Source of the DNA: CAYVBJ01 sp964415185
GTDB taxonomy: Bacteria; Bacteroidota; Rhodothermia; Balneolales; Balneolaceae
Direction of reading: 5' to 3'
Assembly: GCA_964415185.1 (NCBI GenBank)
Contig: CAYPZI010000026.1
Coordinates: 1-29,590 of the forward strand
DNA length: 29,590 bases
The notes beneath the pieces were generated by a model. The model did not search any database. It worked only from the letters and a program-made list of their open reading frames with translations, and had not been told where the DNA came from. Positions 1 to 7,424 of this stretch are shown here, piece after piece. The stretch's first letter is position 1, and each line of letters begins with the position of its first letter. Both the position numbers and the translations under genes were made by a program.

Positions 1-95
1 CGTTAGATAAATAGAAGCAACTCCGAGATAAAACTTTGCGGGTTTACAGTTGACACAATACTAGGATAAAACAACTTTAGATATTTCGAAATAAC
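1..95. other. Intergenic edge, no gene seen
   Basis: Short AT-rich stretch downstream of the tonB stop codon. No reading frame of useful length, no clear hairpin with a T-tract and no RNA gene were seen. A TTGACA hexamer at 50-55 has no convincing -10 partner at normal spacing, so I do not call a promoter. Confidence 0.4.
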
Positions 96-932
96 TCACT
101 CAAGCACAAACCGGAATGTAATCCTGCCCCACTGCGGCTCCTGGGGTGCGCCGGACGGAAGCCTTGAAAACCGCCAGCTCCTGAGCGTACTGTAAACCTG
201 GCTTTCCAGTTCGGGGTTCATCTTTCTAATGGGAAATATCCTTCCGATCGATCCATCCGGATGCACTTCAAACCTGACTGTTATCGTCGCTTCAACATCG
301 GCCGTATTTTCCGGCAGCGGCTGTATCATGGGATCTCGTTCAAGATCACCTTCCCATCGAAGGTCATAGGGAGCTGACTTTTCTTCATCGGTTCCCGTTC
401 CCTGGTCTACATTCATATCACCGCTGCTGCCATCTTCATCTCCACTGCTTTCAACGCCCTCTCTTACCTCGGCGTCCTCTTCTACTTTTGGAGGAGCTGC
501 TTCCTCATTACTCTCTTCTGCCTGTTCTTTTTCAGGCTCGATTTTTTCCGTTTCAGGTGTTTCAATAACCTCATCGTCTTCAATCTCCTCCTGCTGTTCG
601 GAAAGTTCAACCGGCTTCACCACTTCGTCCACCTCTTCTTTTACTTCTTCTTTCGGCGTAACCACTTCAGGTTTCGGGTCTTCGGGCGGGGTTTCTGAGG
701 GTACCGGCCGGGTTGCCACTTCTTCCTGTTTAACTTCAGACCGCTCTGCAACGGTTCCGGTTTGATATTCTCCAAGCGTTACCTCGATAAATGACGGTCG
801 GGTATCAAGGTTCATATCGAATGTATAGAGAAGTGCTATAATCAACAGTACGAGATGGATCCCGCCAGTAACGGCAAATCCGAACTTGTCTTCCTCCTCG
901 ACATCAAAATATGCAAACAAGCGGTCAAACAT
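96..932 (-). CDS. tonB: TonB-family energy transducer (acidic linker)
   Basis: A 278-residue protein with the TonB plan. It has a short cytoplasmic N-terminus, one membrane helix at about residues 19-38, a long Pro/Glu/Val-rich periplasmic spacer (about 50-190) and a C-terminal TonB domain (about 200-278) with the family-like segments VRFEVHPDGSIG and LRSWRFSRLP. In this family the protein couples the proton-motive force harvested by ExbB/ExbD to outer-membrane receptors. It lies 4 bases after exbD on the same strand, which supports an exbB-exbD-tonB operon. The spacer is strongly acidic, unlike the Pro-Lys/Pro-Glu alternation of E. coli TonB. A TolA-like role is possible because the C-terminal domain is divergent, but the wRF-type ending favours TonB. 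Confidence 0.85.
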   Translation of the reverse strand: MFDRLFAYFDVEEEDKFGFAVTGGIHLVLLIIALLYTFDMNLDTRPSFIEVTLGEYQTGTVAERSEVKQEEVATRPVPSETPPEDPKPEVVTPKEEVKEEVDEVVKPVELSEQQEEIEDDEVIETPETEKIEPEKEQAEESNEEAAPPKVEEDAEVREGVESSGDEDGSSGDMNVDQGTGTDEEKSAPYDLRWEGDLERDPMIQPLPENTADVEATITVRFEVHPDGSIGRIFPIRKMNPELESQVYSTLRSWRFSRLPSGAPQEPQWGRITFRFVLE

Positions 933-936
933 CTTT

Positions 937-1347
937 TTAGCCTGAATCCCTTTCCGTTGCCATTACAATTCGCATGTTTAAAGCCTTACCGATATTCATC
1001 ACATTGACAGCATCATCAACTTTGGCATCTTTATCTGCCCGGATAACGAGTGTCCCTTGTGGTTTGTTTTGATAAGCTTCCCTGATCGCAGCCGGTAGTG
1101 ATGTTCTTGCAATTTGTTCACCATCTACAAAAAAGGTTCCGTCCGGAGTGATGGCAACGGATATGTGGCGGGTATCCGTAGTGGTACCGGCCTCTGCACG
1201 CGGAATATTCACACGTATTCCGAAATTTGTTACAAACGATGAAGTAAGCAGAAAAAAGATCAGCAAAAGCAAAATAATATCGGTCAGTGACGACTGCGAA
1301 AAGAGCGTAAGCGGCTCCAGTTTTTTGCTTCCTCTTCTGAAATCCAT
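937..1347 (-). CDS. exbD: ExbD/TolR biopolymer transport protein
   Basis: A 136-residue ExbD/TolR family protein of usual length. A short cytoplasmic tail is followed by one membrane helix (about residues 21-39) that carries the essential protonatable aspartate, D23, in SLTDIILLLLIFFLL. The periplasmic domain has the typical VAITPDGTFFVDG strand pattern and ends with LVIRADKDAK and VMNIGKALNMRIVMAT. Its ATG shares one base with the exbB stop codon (TAATG arrangement), a sign of translational coupling. Together with ExbB it forms the inner-membrane proton-driven motor for the TonB protein encoded next. TolR versus ExbD cannot be separated by sequence alone; the tonB neighbour favours ExbD. Confidence 0.9.
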   Translation of the reverse strand: MDFRRGSKKLEPLTLFSQSSLTDIILLLLIFFLLTSSFVTNFGIRVNIPRAEAGTTTDTRHISVAITPDGTFFVDGEQIARTSLPAAIREAYQNKPQGTLVIRADKDAKVDDAVNVMNIGKALNMRIVMATERDSG

Positions 1348-2075
1348 TATGCATTCACCTCGCTGCGTTTTTTATGACTGGGTGATTGAAGCAGTTCGAT
1401 AAAATCGGTTGATGCATTTTCAAATTCGAAAATCTGCCGGTTGATTTTACCCTGCAGAAAATTGTAAAAACCGTAAGCAATAATCCCGACAATCAATCCG
1501 GTAGCAGTTGTGATCAATGCTTCCCAGATGCCGCCGGCCAACACACTGGGGTTTACATTACCCTGAAGGGCCTGGATATCCATAAATGCCCGGATCATAC
1601 CGGTAACCGTGCCTGTAAACCCTACCAGCGGGGCAACACCGGCAATGGTAGCCAGCCAGTTCATCCGCTTTTCGAGTTGAAAAATTTCTTTTTTTCCTGC
1701 ATGTTCAATAGCATCCTCAATGTCACGTATGGGTTTTCCTAACCTGCGGATGCCTGCTTTTAAAATTCTCGGGAGTGGTTTGTTAATATCATCACAATAA
1801 CGTATTGCCCTTTGCTGGTCGCCCGACTTCAGCATCATTTCAATGGAGTTCAATAACGACTGAATATCCATATTTGAGTTATTAAGCGTTCTCCATCGTT
1901 CGGCAATCACATAAATTGCAAGAATGGAAAGCAAGAAGAGGGGAATCATTAAAATACCGCCCTGGGAAAGCACCTCAAAAAATGACATCTGGGATTCTTC
2001 TGCCAAAATTTGTGCAAGTGAATCGACAGCTCCATCTTCTGTAGTTTGTAATAGAAAATACTGTAACTTAAGCAT
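1347..2075 (-). CDS. exbB: ExbB/TolQ/MotA family proton-channel protein
   Basis: A 242-residue ExbB/TolQ family protein. Three membrane helices are visible: about residues 40-60 (GGILMIPLFLLSILAIYV), about 138-162 containing VAPLVGFTGTVTGMIRAF, and about 180-206 with ALITTATGLIVGIIAYGF. The second and third hold the glycine/threonine-rich proton-path segments of the family. A soluble domain with many charged residues lies between helix 1 and 2. The chosen ATG gives the N-terminal extension common in Bacteroidota-type ExbB; a start at M30 (MSFFEVL) is the alternative. It begins 23 bases after the HU-SPOR gene stop, so it may be read from the same transcript. Confidence 0.9.
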   Translation of the reverse strand: MLKLQYFLLQTTEDGAVDSLAQILAEESQMSFFEVLSQGGILMIPLFLLSILAIYVIAERWRTLNNSNMDIQSLLNSIEMMLKSGDQQRAIRYCDDINKPLPRILKAGIRRLGKPIRDIEDAIEHAGKKEIFQLEKRMNWLATIAGVAPLVGFTGTVTGMIRAFMDIQALQGNVNPSVLAGGIWEALITTATGLIVGIIAYGFYNFLQGKINRQIFEFENASTDFIELLQSPSHKKRSEVNA

Positions 2076-2098
2076 GATTATTTAATATGTAGATGATT

Positions 2099-3709
2099 TT
2101 ATTGTATTCTTTGTATGAAGTGGTTTGTATTGTAGGGTTCAGGCAAGCCGGCAGCAGTCTCCGATGCAATATCCCTGTTTTCAAATTGGCCGAGACCAAT
2201 CCGCCAAACAGTTCCCCGGTCCTGTATGTTTCGTGCAAAAATCATCGCACGATACCCTTCATTTCTCAGCTCTTCCATCACTTCGATGGCCCGGCTTTCT
2301 TCGGTTAAGGAGTGAACAACTATTGTGAAACCGCTGCTTATCGATTCATTTACCGTTCCGGTTAAACCGTACACATCCGGACTGCCATTTTCAACGGATG
2401 CAGGATCAGAATCATTGTCATTCTGAGCTCCGGATTCATCCTGGACCTGGTTTTCTGCGCCGGAGTCTGTTTCTGTTTCATCTTCAACTGTACTTTCTGC
2501 GCCGGCAGCTTCAGTTTCCCCGGCTTCCGTTTGTTCTGATCCCGAAGTCTCCTCAGCCGGATCCTCACCTGCTTGCGAGTTCTGCCCGTTCCTGCGCAAA
2601 TCTTGCTGAGCAACATCTGAAGAAGTATTAATACCGGTTTGAGGCTGAGTCAGATCGGTAACTACAAAATAGCCCACTACAATGATCAGGAAAACAGTAA
2701 CACTTACGATTATTGTATTAATCGGAATACCCTGTTCTTGTTCCTTATTTTTATAGGACTTTTTTGCGTAAGAAGATTTTTTCTTAGTTGCAGATGGTTG
2801 TCCGGTTTTTTTTGTCCCGGCAGCTAACCGGGATTCAGGTTTCTTTTCTACCGTCTCTTTTTTATCACCGGAATCAATGGCCTCGCTTTCTGATTTTTCC
2901 GGCTCTTTTCCGGTCTCATCCTCATCAAGATTAAATGGGTCATCCTCTGCCGCAAAGATATCTTCTTCTTTTCCGGATTCTTCTTCGGTTTCTTCTGATT
3001 CGTCTTTCAGTGAATCAAACGCACTTCCGATCAAATCAGCAAACCTGTCGTCTTTTTTAGGTTCTTTCTTTTCGGAGGCCTGGATTTCCTGCTTTTCTTT
3101 TTCCGGTTCTTTAGCGTCATCCGGGCTAGCCTCTTTATCTTCTGCTTCAGTTTCAGTCTCTTTTTCTTCCTTTTCGGCTGAGAGCTCTCCGGCTTTTTCA
3201 TCAGCCGGCTCATCCTTTTCCCCGGCTTCGAATTTGTTTTCTTCTGCTTGCGGCTCCTCTTCAGCAGTGTCCCCTTCTTTTCCGGCAATCAGTTCATCTT
3301 CAATAGATTCTTCTTCTTTATCCTCTACAGTTTTTTCTGCAGGTTCTTTTCCATTTTCAACGCCCCAGATATCTTCGTCTTCCACCTCTTCACCGATATC
3401 GGTAACTTCTTCTTCAGAGAGAATTTCATCAAGCTCCTCCTCAGGCACACCTTCCTGCACCTCAATCGGTTCCATTCCGGAATATTTAAAATTTACTTCG
3501 GTTTTAAACTCTTCCGAAGGGTCAAATTTTAAATCCCCGACTTCCGAATAATAAAACAATCCGAATCCTTTCACTTCAAGAGCTTTTCCTCTGTCTGCTG
3601 CATCTTTTATTCTGCTTACAAGTTCTTCAAGCTGCTTTTCAACGGATTTTTTATCCAACCCTGTTTTTACTACCAGCAGTTCAACTAACTGTTGTTTTTC
3701 TATTTTCAT
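2099..3709 (-). CDS. HU-like domain / TM helix / SPOR domain fusion
   Basis: A 536-residue protein with three recognisable parts. Residues 1-82 look like an HU/IHF-type DNA-binding fold: LLVVKTGLDKKSVEKQLEEL helices followed by GKALEVKGFGLFYYSE, the GFG turn typical of HU. Residues about 85-320 are an acidic, Glu/Lys/Ser-rich, low-complexity cytoplasmic linker ending in a basic stretch. A membrane helix lies at about 326-346 (TIIVSVTVFLIIVVGYFVV). A second acidic spacer leads to a C-terminal SPOR domain (about 461-536, FTIVVHSLTEESRAIEVMEE, RIGLGQF). SPOR domains bind denuded septal peptidoglycan, so the protein could connect nucleoid and division site; this is inference. Its start overlaps the preceding mini-HU gene by 4 bases (ATGA), so the two are probably co-translated. 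HU-SPOR fusions are known in Bacteroidota-like genomes, but their function is not established. Confidence 0.8.
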   Translation of the reverse strand: MKIEKQQLVELLVVKTGLDKKSVEKQLEELVSRIKDAADRGKALEVKGFGLFYYSEVGDLKFDPSEEFKTEVNFKYSGMEPIEVQEGVPEEELDEILSEEEVTDIGEEVEDEDIWGVENGKEPAEKTVEDKEEESIEDELIAGKEGDTAEEEPQAEENKFEAGEKDEPADEKAGELSAEKEEKETETEAEDKEASPDDAKEPEKEKQEIQASEKKEPKKDDRFADLIGSAFDSLKDESEETEEESGKEEDIFAAEDDPFNLDEDETGKEPEKSESEAIDSGDKKETVEKKPESRLAAGTKKTGQPSATKKKSSYAKKSYKNKEQEQGIPINTIIVSVTVFLIIVVGYFVVTDLTQPQTGINTSSDVAQQDLRRNGQNSQAGEDPAEETSGSEQTEAGETEAAGAESTVEDETETDSGAENQVQDESGAQNDNDSDPASVENGSPDVYGLTGTVNESISSGFTIVVHSLTEESRAIEVMEELRNEGYRAMIFARNIQDRGTVWRIGLGQFENRDIASETAAGLPEPYNTNHFIQRIQ

Positions 3710-3915
3710 GGCTTTCCCTTTATTTCCGATCTGAATGTTACATTGTCACGCGGTGGCAACAGTACTATCCGGCCATTTTCATACTTCTTTTGACGCTGAT
3801 TTTGATGCACTTTTTCGAAACGGCCAAACCCGTCAATTCGAACCGTATTATTGCTTATGAGTTCTTCGCGAATCGTTTCTTTTAAAGCGTTTAAAAAAAA
3901 TTTCTCCATTTTCAC
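3706..3915 (-). CDS. Small HU/IHF-like DNA-binding protein
   Basis: A 69-residue protein that matches the middle and C-terminal part of HU: VRIDGFGRFEKV is the helix-to-saddle turn, and KYENGRIVLLPPRDNVTF matches the HU RNPxTGExIxIPAxxxxxF arm and return strand. The first HU helix is missing or much reduced (HU is about 90 residues), so dimerisation may differ. The longest frame starts with GTG at 3913-3915; an internal ATG two codons later (3907-3909) is an equally likely start. It lies 3 bases after the barrel-protein stop and overlaps the HU-SPOR gene by 4 bases, suggesting that the two HU-like proteins are made together and may form a mixed dimer. That pairing is inference. Confidence 0.7.
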   Translation of the reverse strand: MKMEKFFLNALKETIREELISNNTVRIDGFGRFEKVHQNQRQKKYENGRIVLLPPRDNVTFRSEIKGKP

Positions 3916-3918
3916 AAC

Positions 3919-5670
3919 TTAAAATAAAATAGTTACACCGGCTACTGCCTGAAACTCCCTTTCTTCGTAGCCCTGCCACACTTCATATTCCTGGTTAAGC
4001 AGGTTCACAATCTTACCATAAACACCGACCCAGCTATTAACCTGTAGTTCCAGCCTGGTTCCAAGCAGGAAATACGAATCCAGATCGGGACCTGCAGGAT
4101 TTTCCCGGGAACCCGTAAATTCGCCCCACCCTTCAAATACAATCCGGTCAACCGGTTTAAACGTCAGGGCACTGCGAATACTCACGGATTCCTCGAACGG
4201 AATGTCACGATTGTCCGATAATCTGGGCCTTCTCCAGTGTCCTTCGGCGTCAAGCCAAAATACATTATTTATCAATTGCTGGCTAACTCCGGCAAAAATT
4301 CTTAAATCGGTAGCATCCTGGAAGTTAAGAGTATAAAATGTATCGAAAGTTTCTATAAATGACTGGTCGGTCATCCTGGTAAAAAATGCCCTGTTTTCGA
4401 TGTCACTGTAACTCACACCACCGCGCACCTTGGTGCCATGCACGGGTTCGACAATCAATTCGCCCAAAAACTCGAGTGTATAACTGTGCTGCAACTCGGT
4501 ATTTTGAATCAAAAAACGGTTTTCACGGTGGAAATCCATCAGGCTGTGATGGTCCGGGGTACCGCTTACACTGCCTCTTAATTTGAAACCGTTAAAAAGT
4601 GTGTGAGTAACTCCCAGCCTGGGTGCAAGGTAAAATGTTGAATTATCCACGGCATCTTTAACATGGTAGACACCCACATCGGCCCTGATGTCGGTTTTAT
4701 AATTAAAAAGCCTTTGATAACTTCCCCTGACCCCTGCCACATTCCATGCTTCCGACCCGCCGGTTATCGTCTGATCCACACTGCCAAATTCTACATCGGC
4801 ATAGACGGAAAAGGTTTCGTTGATGCGGTTGCCTGCCCAGGTTTTTCGCCCGTCTATTCTTATTCCCCATTCGTCACCGTCTGTATTTGAAAGAAGCGGG
4901 CCGGTCGTCGTTTCAAGATTATTGACGAAACCGTCCAGATTAACTTCGAGGCCTTCAATGCTATTATCGTCATGTTTCACTCTTGCTTTGAAATTAACAC
5001 CGTCAAATTCATTTCTGGGTGTTGCAAAATCCGGAGTGTTTAATCCCTGTATTTCCGGCAAATGGTTAAAATCATTAAAATATCCTACACGGGTTTCAAG
5101 AAGTGTCTTGTTTGTGATCCTGCCCAGGTATTTTACCTCGCCATTGAAAAAGCGGAAAGAGCTTTCCTGATTATCCAAATGACCATTTGTTGAGTTGAAG
5201 TCTGCGCTTGCCGAGATCCAGTTACGGTCATTAATTCCTGTCATCAGGTACAATTCCGATTCGGGCGAGGTGTAATTTCCAAAACCGCCGGAAAGGTATC
5301 CCGTGTTTGAACCTGCTAAAGGCAGCAGATCCCGGCTGGGGGGCTCCGGCCTGCTGAGCATGGCTACGGGAAGGGAAGCCATTACCTGCTTGTAGGATTC
5401 AATAAAAGGCATTCTGTTCCGATCAAGCTGAAAAACACGCGGCCTTGGGTTCATTCCAAGAATAGGCTGACGCCTTAATCCCGGAAACCGCGCCTGGAAC
5501 TGGCTTCGAATTTCAATATCCTGGGGATCGATTTCCGGCAGCAGGGATTGCTGTGCCTGTTGTTGTTGCTCGTTATTATCCTGTGCAAAACCGGGCTCTG
5601 CTCTCGCAAACATAAATAAAAGCATCGCCAGCAAGGGTGCAAAATATTTCATTGATAGTTGTAGACGCAT
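3919..5670 (-). CDS. Outer-membrane beta-barrel, TonB-receptor-like without plug
   Basis: A 583-residue secreted protein. A hydrophobic signal peptide covers about residues 7-29 (cleavage near FARAEPGFAQ); the ATG at M7 (5650-5652) would give a more typical signal peptide than M1. A Gln-rich and proline-rich segment follows. From about residue 115 to the end there are many alternating amphipathic strands (SASADFNSTNG, KTLLETRVGYFNDF, LEVNLDGFVNN). The end VYGKIVNLLNQEYEVWQGY...VAGVTILF is the TonB-dependent-receptor barrel terminus, closing with an aromatic residue. I see no TonB box or plug domain, and the length is short for a full receptor. It is first in a putative unit with the two HU-like genes and exbBD-tonB, so it may belong to the same envelope process. 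Substrate unknown. Confidence 0.7.
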   Translation of the reverse strand: MRLQLSMKYFAPLLAMLLFMFARAEPGFAQDNNEQQQQAQQSLLPEIDPQDIEIRSQFQARFPGLRRQPILGMNPRPRVFQLDRNRMPFIESYKQVMASLPVAMLSRPEPPSRDLLPLAGSNTGYLSGGFGNYTSPESELYLMTGINDRNWISASADFNSTNGHLDNQESSFRFFNGEVKYLGRITNKTLLETRVGYFNDFNHLPEIQGLNTPDFATPRNEFDGVNFKARVKHDDNSIEGLEVNLDGFVNNLETTTGPLLSNTDGDEWGIRIDGRKTWAGNRINETFSVYADVEFGSVDQTITGGSEAWNVAGVRGSYQRLFNYKTDIRADVGVYHVKDAVDNSTFYLAPRLGVTHTLFNGFKLRGSVSGTPDHHSLMDFHRENRFLIQNTELQHSYTLEFLGELIVEPVHGTKVRGGVSYSDIENRAFFTRMTDQSFIETFDTFYTLNFQDATDLRIFAGVSQQLINNVFWLDAEGHWRRPRLSDNRDIPFEESVSIRSALTFKPVDRIVFEGWGEFTGSRENPAGPDLDSYFLLGTRLELQVNSWVGVYGKIVNLLNQEYEVWQGYEEREFQAVAGVTILF

Positions 5671-5714
5671 TTTTGGGGTTTACTAAAGGTATGAATTTTA
5701 TGCAAAAGGACACT

Positions 5715-5744
5715 ATTACATATAGAAAAAAATTTTAATTTCAA
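5715..5744 (-). promoter_or_regulatory. Candidate promoter for the barrel/HU/exb operon
   Basis: In the 96-base gap before the barrel gene, read on the minus strand, TTGAAA (5744-5739) and TGTAAT (5720-5715) are separated by 18 bases, each one mismatch from the sigma-70 hexamers. The -10 lies 44 bases upstream of the start codon. The region is AT-rich, so chance matches are likely. Bacteroidota-type promoters (TTTG / TAnnTTTG) are not clearly present. Confidence 0.3.
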
Positions 5745-5766
5745 AACCAGGCTTTCAAATACAACT

Positions 5767-6777
5767 TTATTGATGATCAGAGCCTGTTTTTTCAGACAGC
5801 ATATATTTATCTGCCAAGAGTGAAAGGGGCGCTGATATAAAAATCAATAACAGCATCCCCGCATGTGTGAGCGTTGCATAGGCAAGCCCGGTAACTGGCG
5901 GCACACCATACACAATCCACAAAGCCTGCTGTACAAAAAGATGATAACTCCCAAGTCCGGCCGGCGTTGGGACGGTAATACCGATAGAAGCAATAGTGGT
6001 AATAACCACTGCACTTGCAAAATTTAGATTGTATTCCGAAGGCAGATCAAACATGTAAAACGGGAGATAGGTCATTATCACATAAGCCGTCCAGATCGAT
6101 AACGTATAAAATATAAACAACGGCCAGCTCTGAATGTTTCTGACAGATATCATCCCTGCTCCGAATGATCGTGCCACCGATACGATTTTGATCAATACCG
6201 GATTCTTTAGCTCACTTTTCCGCTCTATCGATAAAAGAATCCTGTAAAAAAACAGGATCGCCACAAAAATTAGGAATAAAACAAACGGTACCAGTGCATA
6301 ATGATACCAGAGCCACTGTTCTGTGCCAAAAATTTTGAGTATCAGCCCGGTGTCTTTAACTATAAAAATTATTGTGATGACAAAAATGACAAGCATGGAA
6401 ATCACATCAATCAGCCTTTCAAGTACGATTGTCCCCACCAGGTTGCTTTTGCTCAGGCCATAACGTCTTGCCACATAAACCGGGCGTGTGATTTCACCCA
6501 GGCGGGGAACCAGGTTGTTAAAAAAGTAACCCGACATGACACCGGCAAAGAGGGAGCTCTTCCGGATATTCCATTCTGCCGGGAGCAGCAGGTTCCATCT
6601 TTCGGCACGGATATAATGGCTTCCGAGTGTGAATACGGCAAACGGCAGGACCCACCAAAGAGAGGCCGATTGAAGTTGCTGCCATAAATCGCGCAGCGGG
6701 ATATTGCGAATTGCCAACCAAAAAAATAACCCGGCCACAATCAGTGATACAAGGATATTCAGGATTCTTTTGGTCAT
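5767..6777 (-). CDS. Flippase-like (UPF0104/LPG synthase TM domain) membrane protein
   Basis: A 336-residue integral membrane protein with about eight hydrophobic helices. It carries the hallmark of the lysylphosphatidylglycerol-synthase TM/UPF0104 (YbhN, AglD-like) family: NNLVPRLGEITRPVYVARR, then VGTIVLERLIDVISMLVIF, and near the end TIASIGITVPTPAGLGSYH. Members lacking the soluble synthase half, as here, are thought to act as lipid flippases or helpers of lipid-linked glycan assembly; the substrate cannot be told. Its ATG overlaps the lolA stop codon by 4 bases (ATGA), so it is likely translationally coupled to lolA. It is the last gene of the gcvT-comB-ftsK-lolA run before a 96-base gap. 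Confidence 0.8.
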   Translation of the reverse strand: MTKRILNILVSLIVAGLFFWLAIRNIPLRDLWQQLQSASLWWVLPFAVFTLGSHYIRAERWNLLLPAEWNIRKSSLFAGVMSGYFFNNLVPRLGEITRPVYVARRYGLSKSNLVGTIVLERLIDVISMLVIFVITIIFIVKDTGLILKIFGTEQWLWYHYALVPFVLFLIFVAILFFYRILLSIERKSELKNPVLIKIVSVARSFGAGMISVRNIQSWPLFIFYTLSIWTAYVIMTYLPFYMFDLPSEYNLNFASAVVITTIASIGITVPTPAGLGSYHLFVQQALWIVYGVPPVTGLAYATLTHAGMLLLIFISAPLSLLADKYMLSEKTGSDHQ

Positions 6778-7424
6778 TGGCTCTCGTATCGAAGGTCAAT
6801 TACCTCGGCCGTTTCCGGCACCTGTATTTCGAATATCCTGTTTCTGTCTGAATAACTGATAAACTTGCCGTTACCAAACGATGTGGTTATGACATTTCCG
6901 GCCTGGTCCGTGGCATTTATTTCTACAGGAAGGCCGCTTTCGTTCAGGTTGATGGATACCTCATCAAAAACCGAAAAGGGGTCATCCGATGACAGCTCGA
7001 TGATTGTCCCGCCACCCTGTATTTCAATTTGCTTAACCGAATACGTCTCATCCACTCCCTGAAGCATCCTTGATGGGGCATAATCATCTTCATCCTCAAT
7101 ATAGCGGCTTATAATCAACCTGTTCCGCGCTCTGTTATAAACCCTCGAAAGCTCACCGTCAACAACCATAATTTGGTTATCGGCTTCAATCCTGTAGCTG
7201 TTTTCACCGATCCATATTTTGCCATTCGTTGTCGTTTCTTCTCCTGTAAATGAATCCATCAGAAGGTGAGTAAAATCGGATGAAAAAACCGAACCGGATT
7301 TAAAACGTTCCTTCAGTGCGTCTAACGCAGGCGACTGTGCAGACAACTCCGAAAAACCCGTCAATGCCAACAGGCAAATTAATACCGGAATTCTTTTATA
7401 TGTTGAGTTCACCGAAAATCTCAT
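6774..7424 (-). CDS. lolA: LolA-like periplasmic lipoprotein carrier
   Basis: About 216 residues with a signal peptide (hydrophobic RIPVLICLLALTGFSELSAQ, cleavage after the last Ala-Gln). The body is LolA-like: FKSGSVFSSDFTHLLMDSFT, GKIWIGENSYRIEADNQIMV, a VDGELSRVYNRARNRLII strand pair and a C-terminal IELSSDDPFSVF...GLPVEI region. LolA carries lipoproteins from the LolCDE transporter to the outer membrane. The open frame continues to a TTG at 7427, but the first ATG is at 7422-7424; a GTG four codons further in would give an even tighter signal peptide. The start lies inside the 3' end of ftsK (29-base overlap), showing coupling to ftsK, an arrangement also common in other bacteria. Confidence 0.8.
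   Translation of the reverse strand: MRFSVNSTYKRIPVLICLLALTGFSELSAQSPALDALKERFKSGSVFSSDFTHLLMDSFTGEETTTNGKIWIGENSYRIEADNQIMVVDGELSRVYNRARNRLIISRYIEDEDDYAPSRMLQGVDETYSVKQIEIQGGGTIIELSSDDPFSVFDEVSINLNESGLPVEINATDQAGNVITTSFGNGKFISYSDRNRIFEIQVPETAEVIDLRYESQ

Noticed and set aside
50..72. TTGACA promoter-like hexamer
   Set aside because: No -10 at normal spacing and no plus-strand gene follows; it is downstream of tonB on the other strand.
2877..3551. Long Ser-rich plus-strand open frame
   Set aside because: It is the antisense of the acidic Glu/Lys/Ser linker of the HU-SPOR gene; its composition is the mirror image of that repeat-rich coding strand, and it has no recognisable domain.
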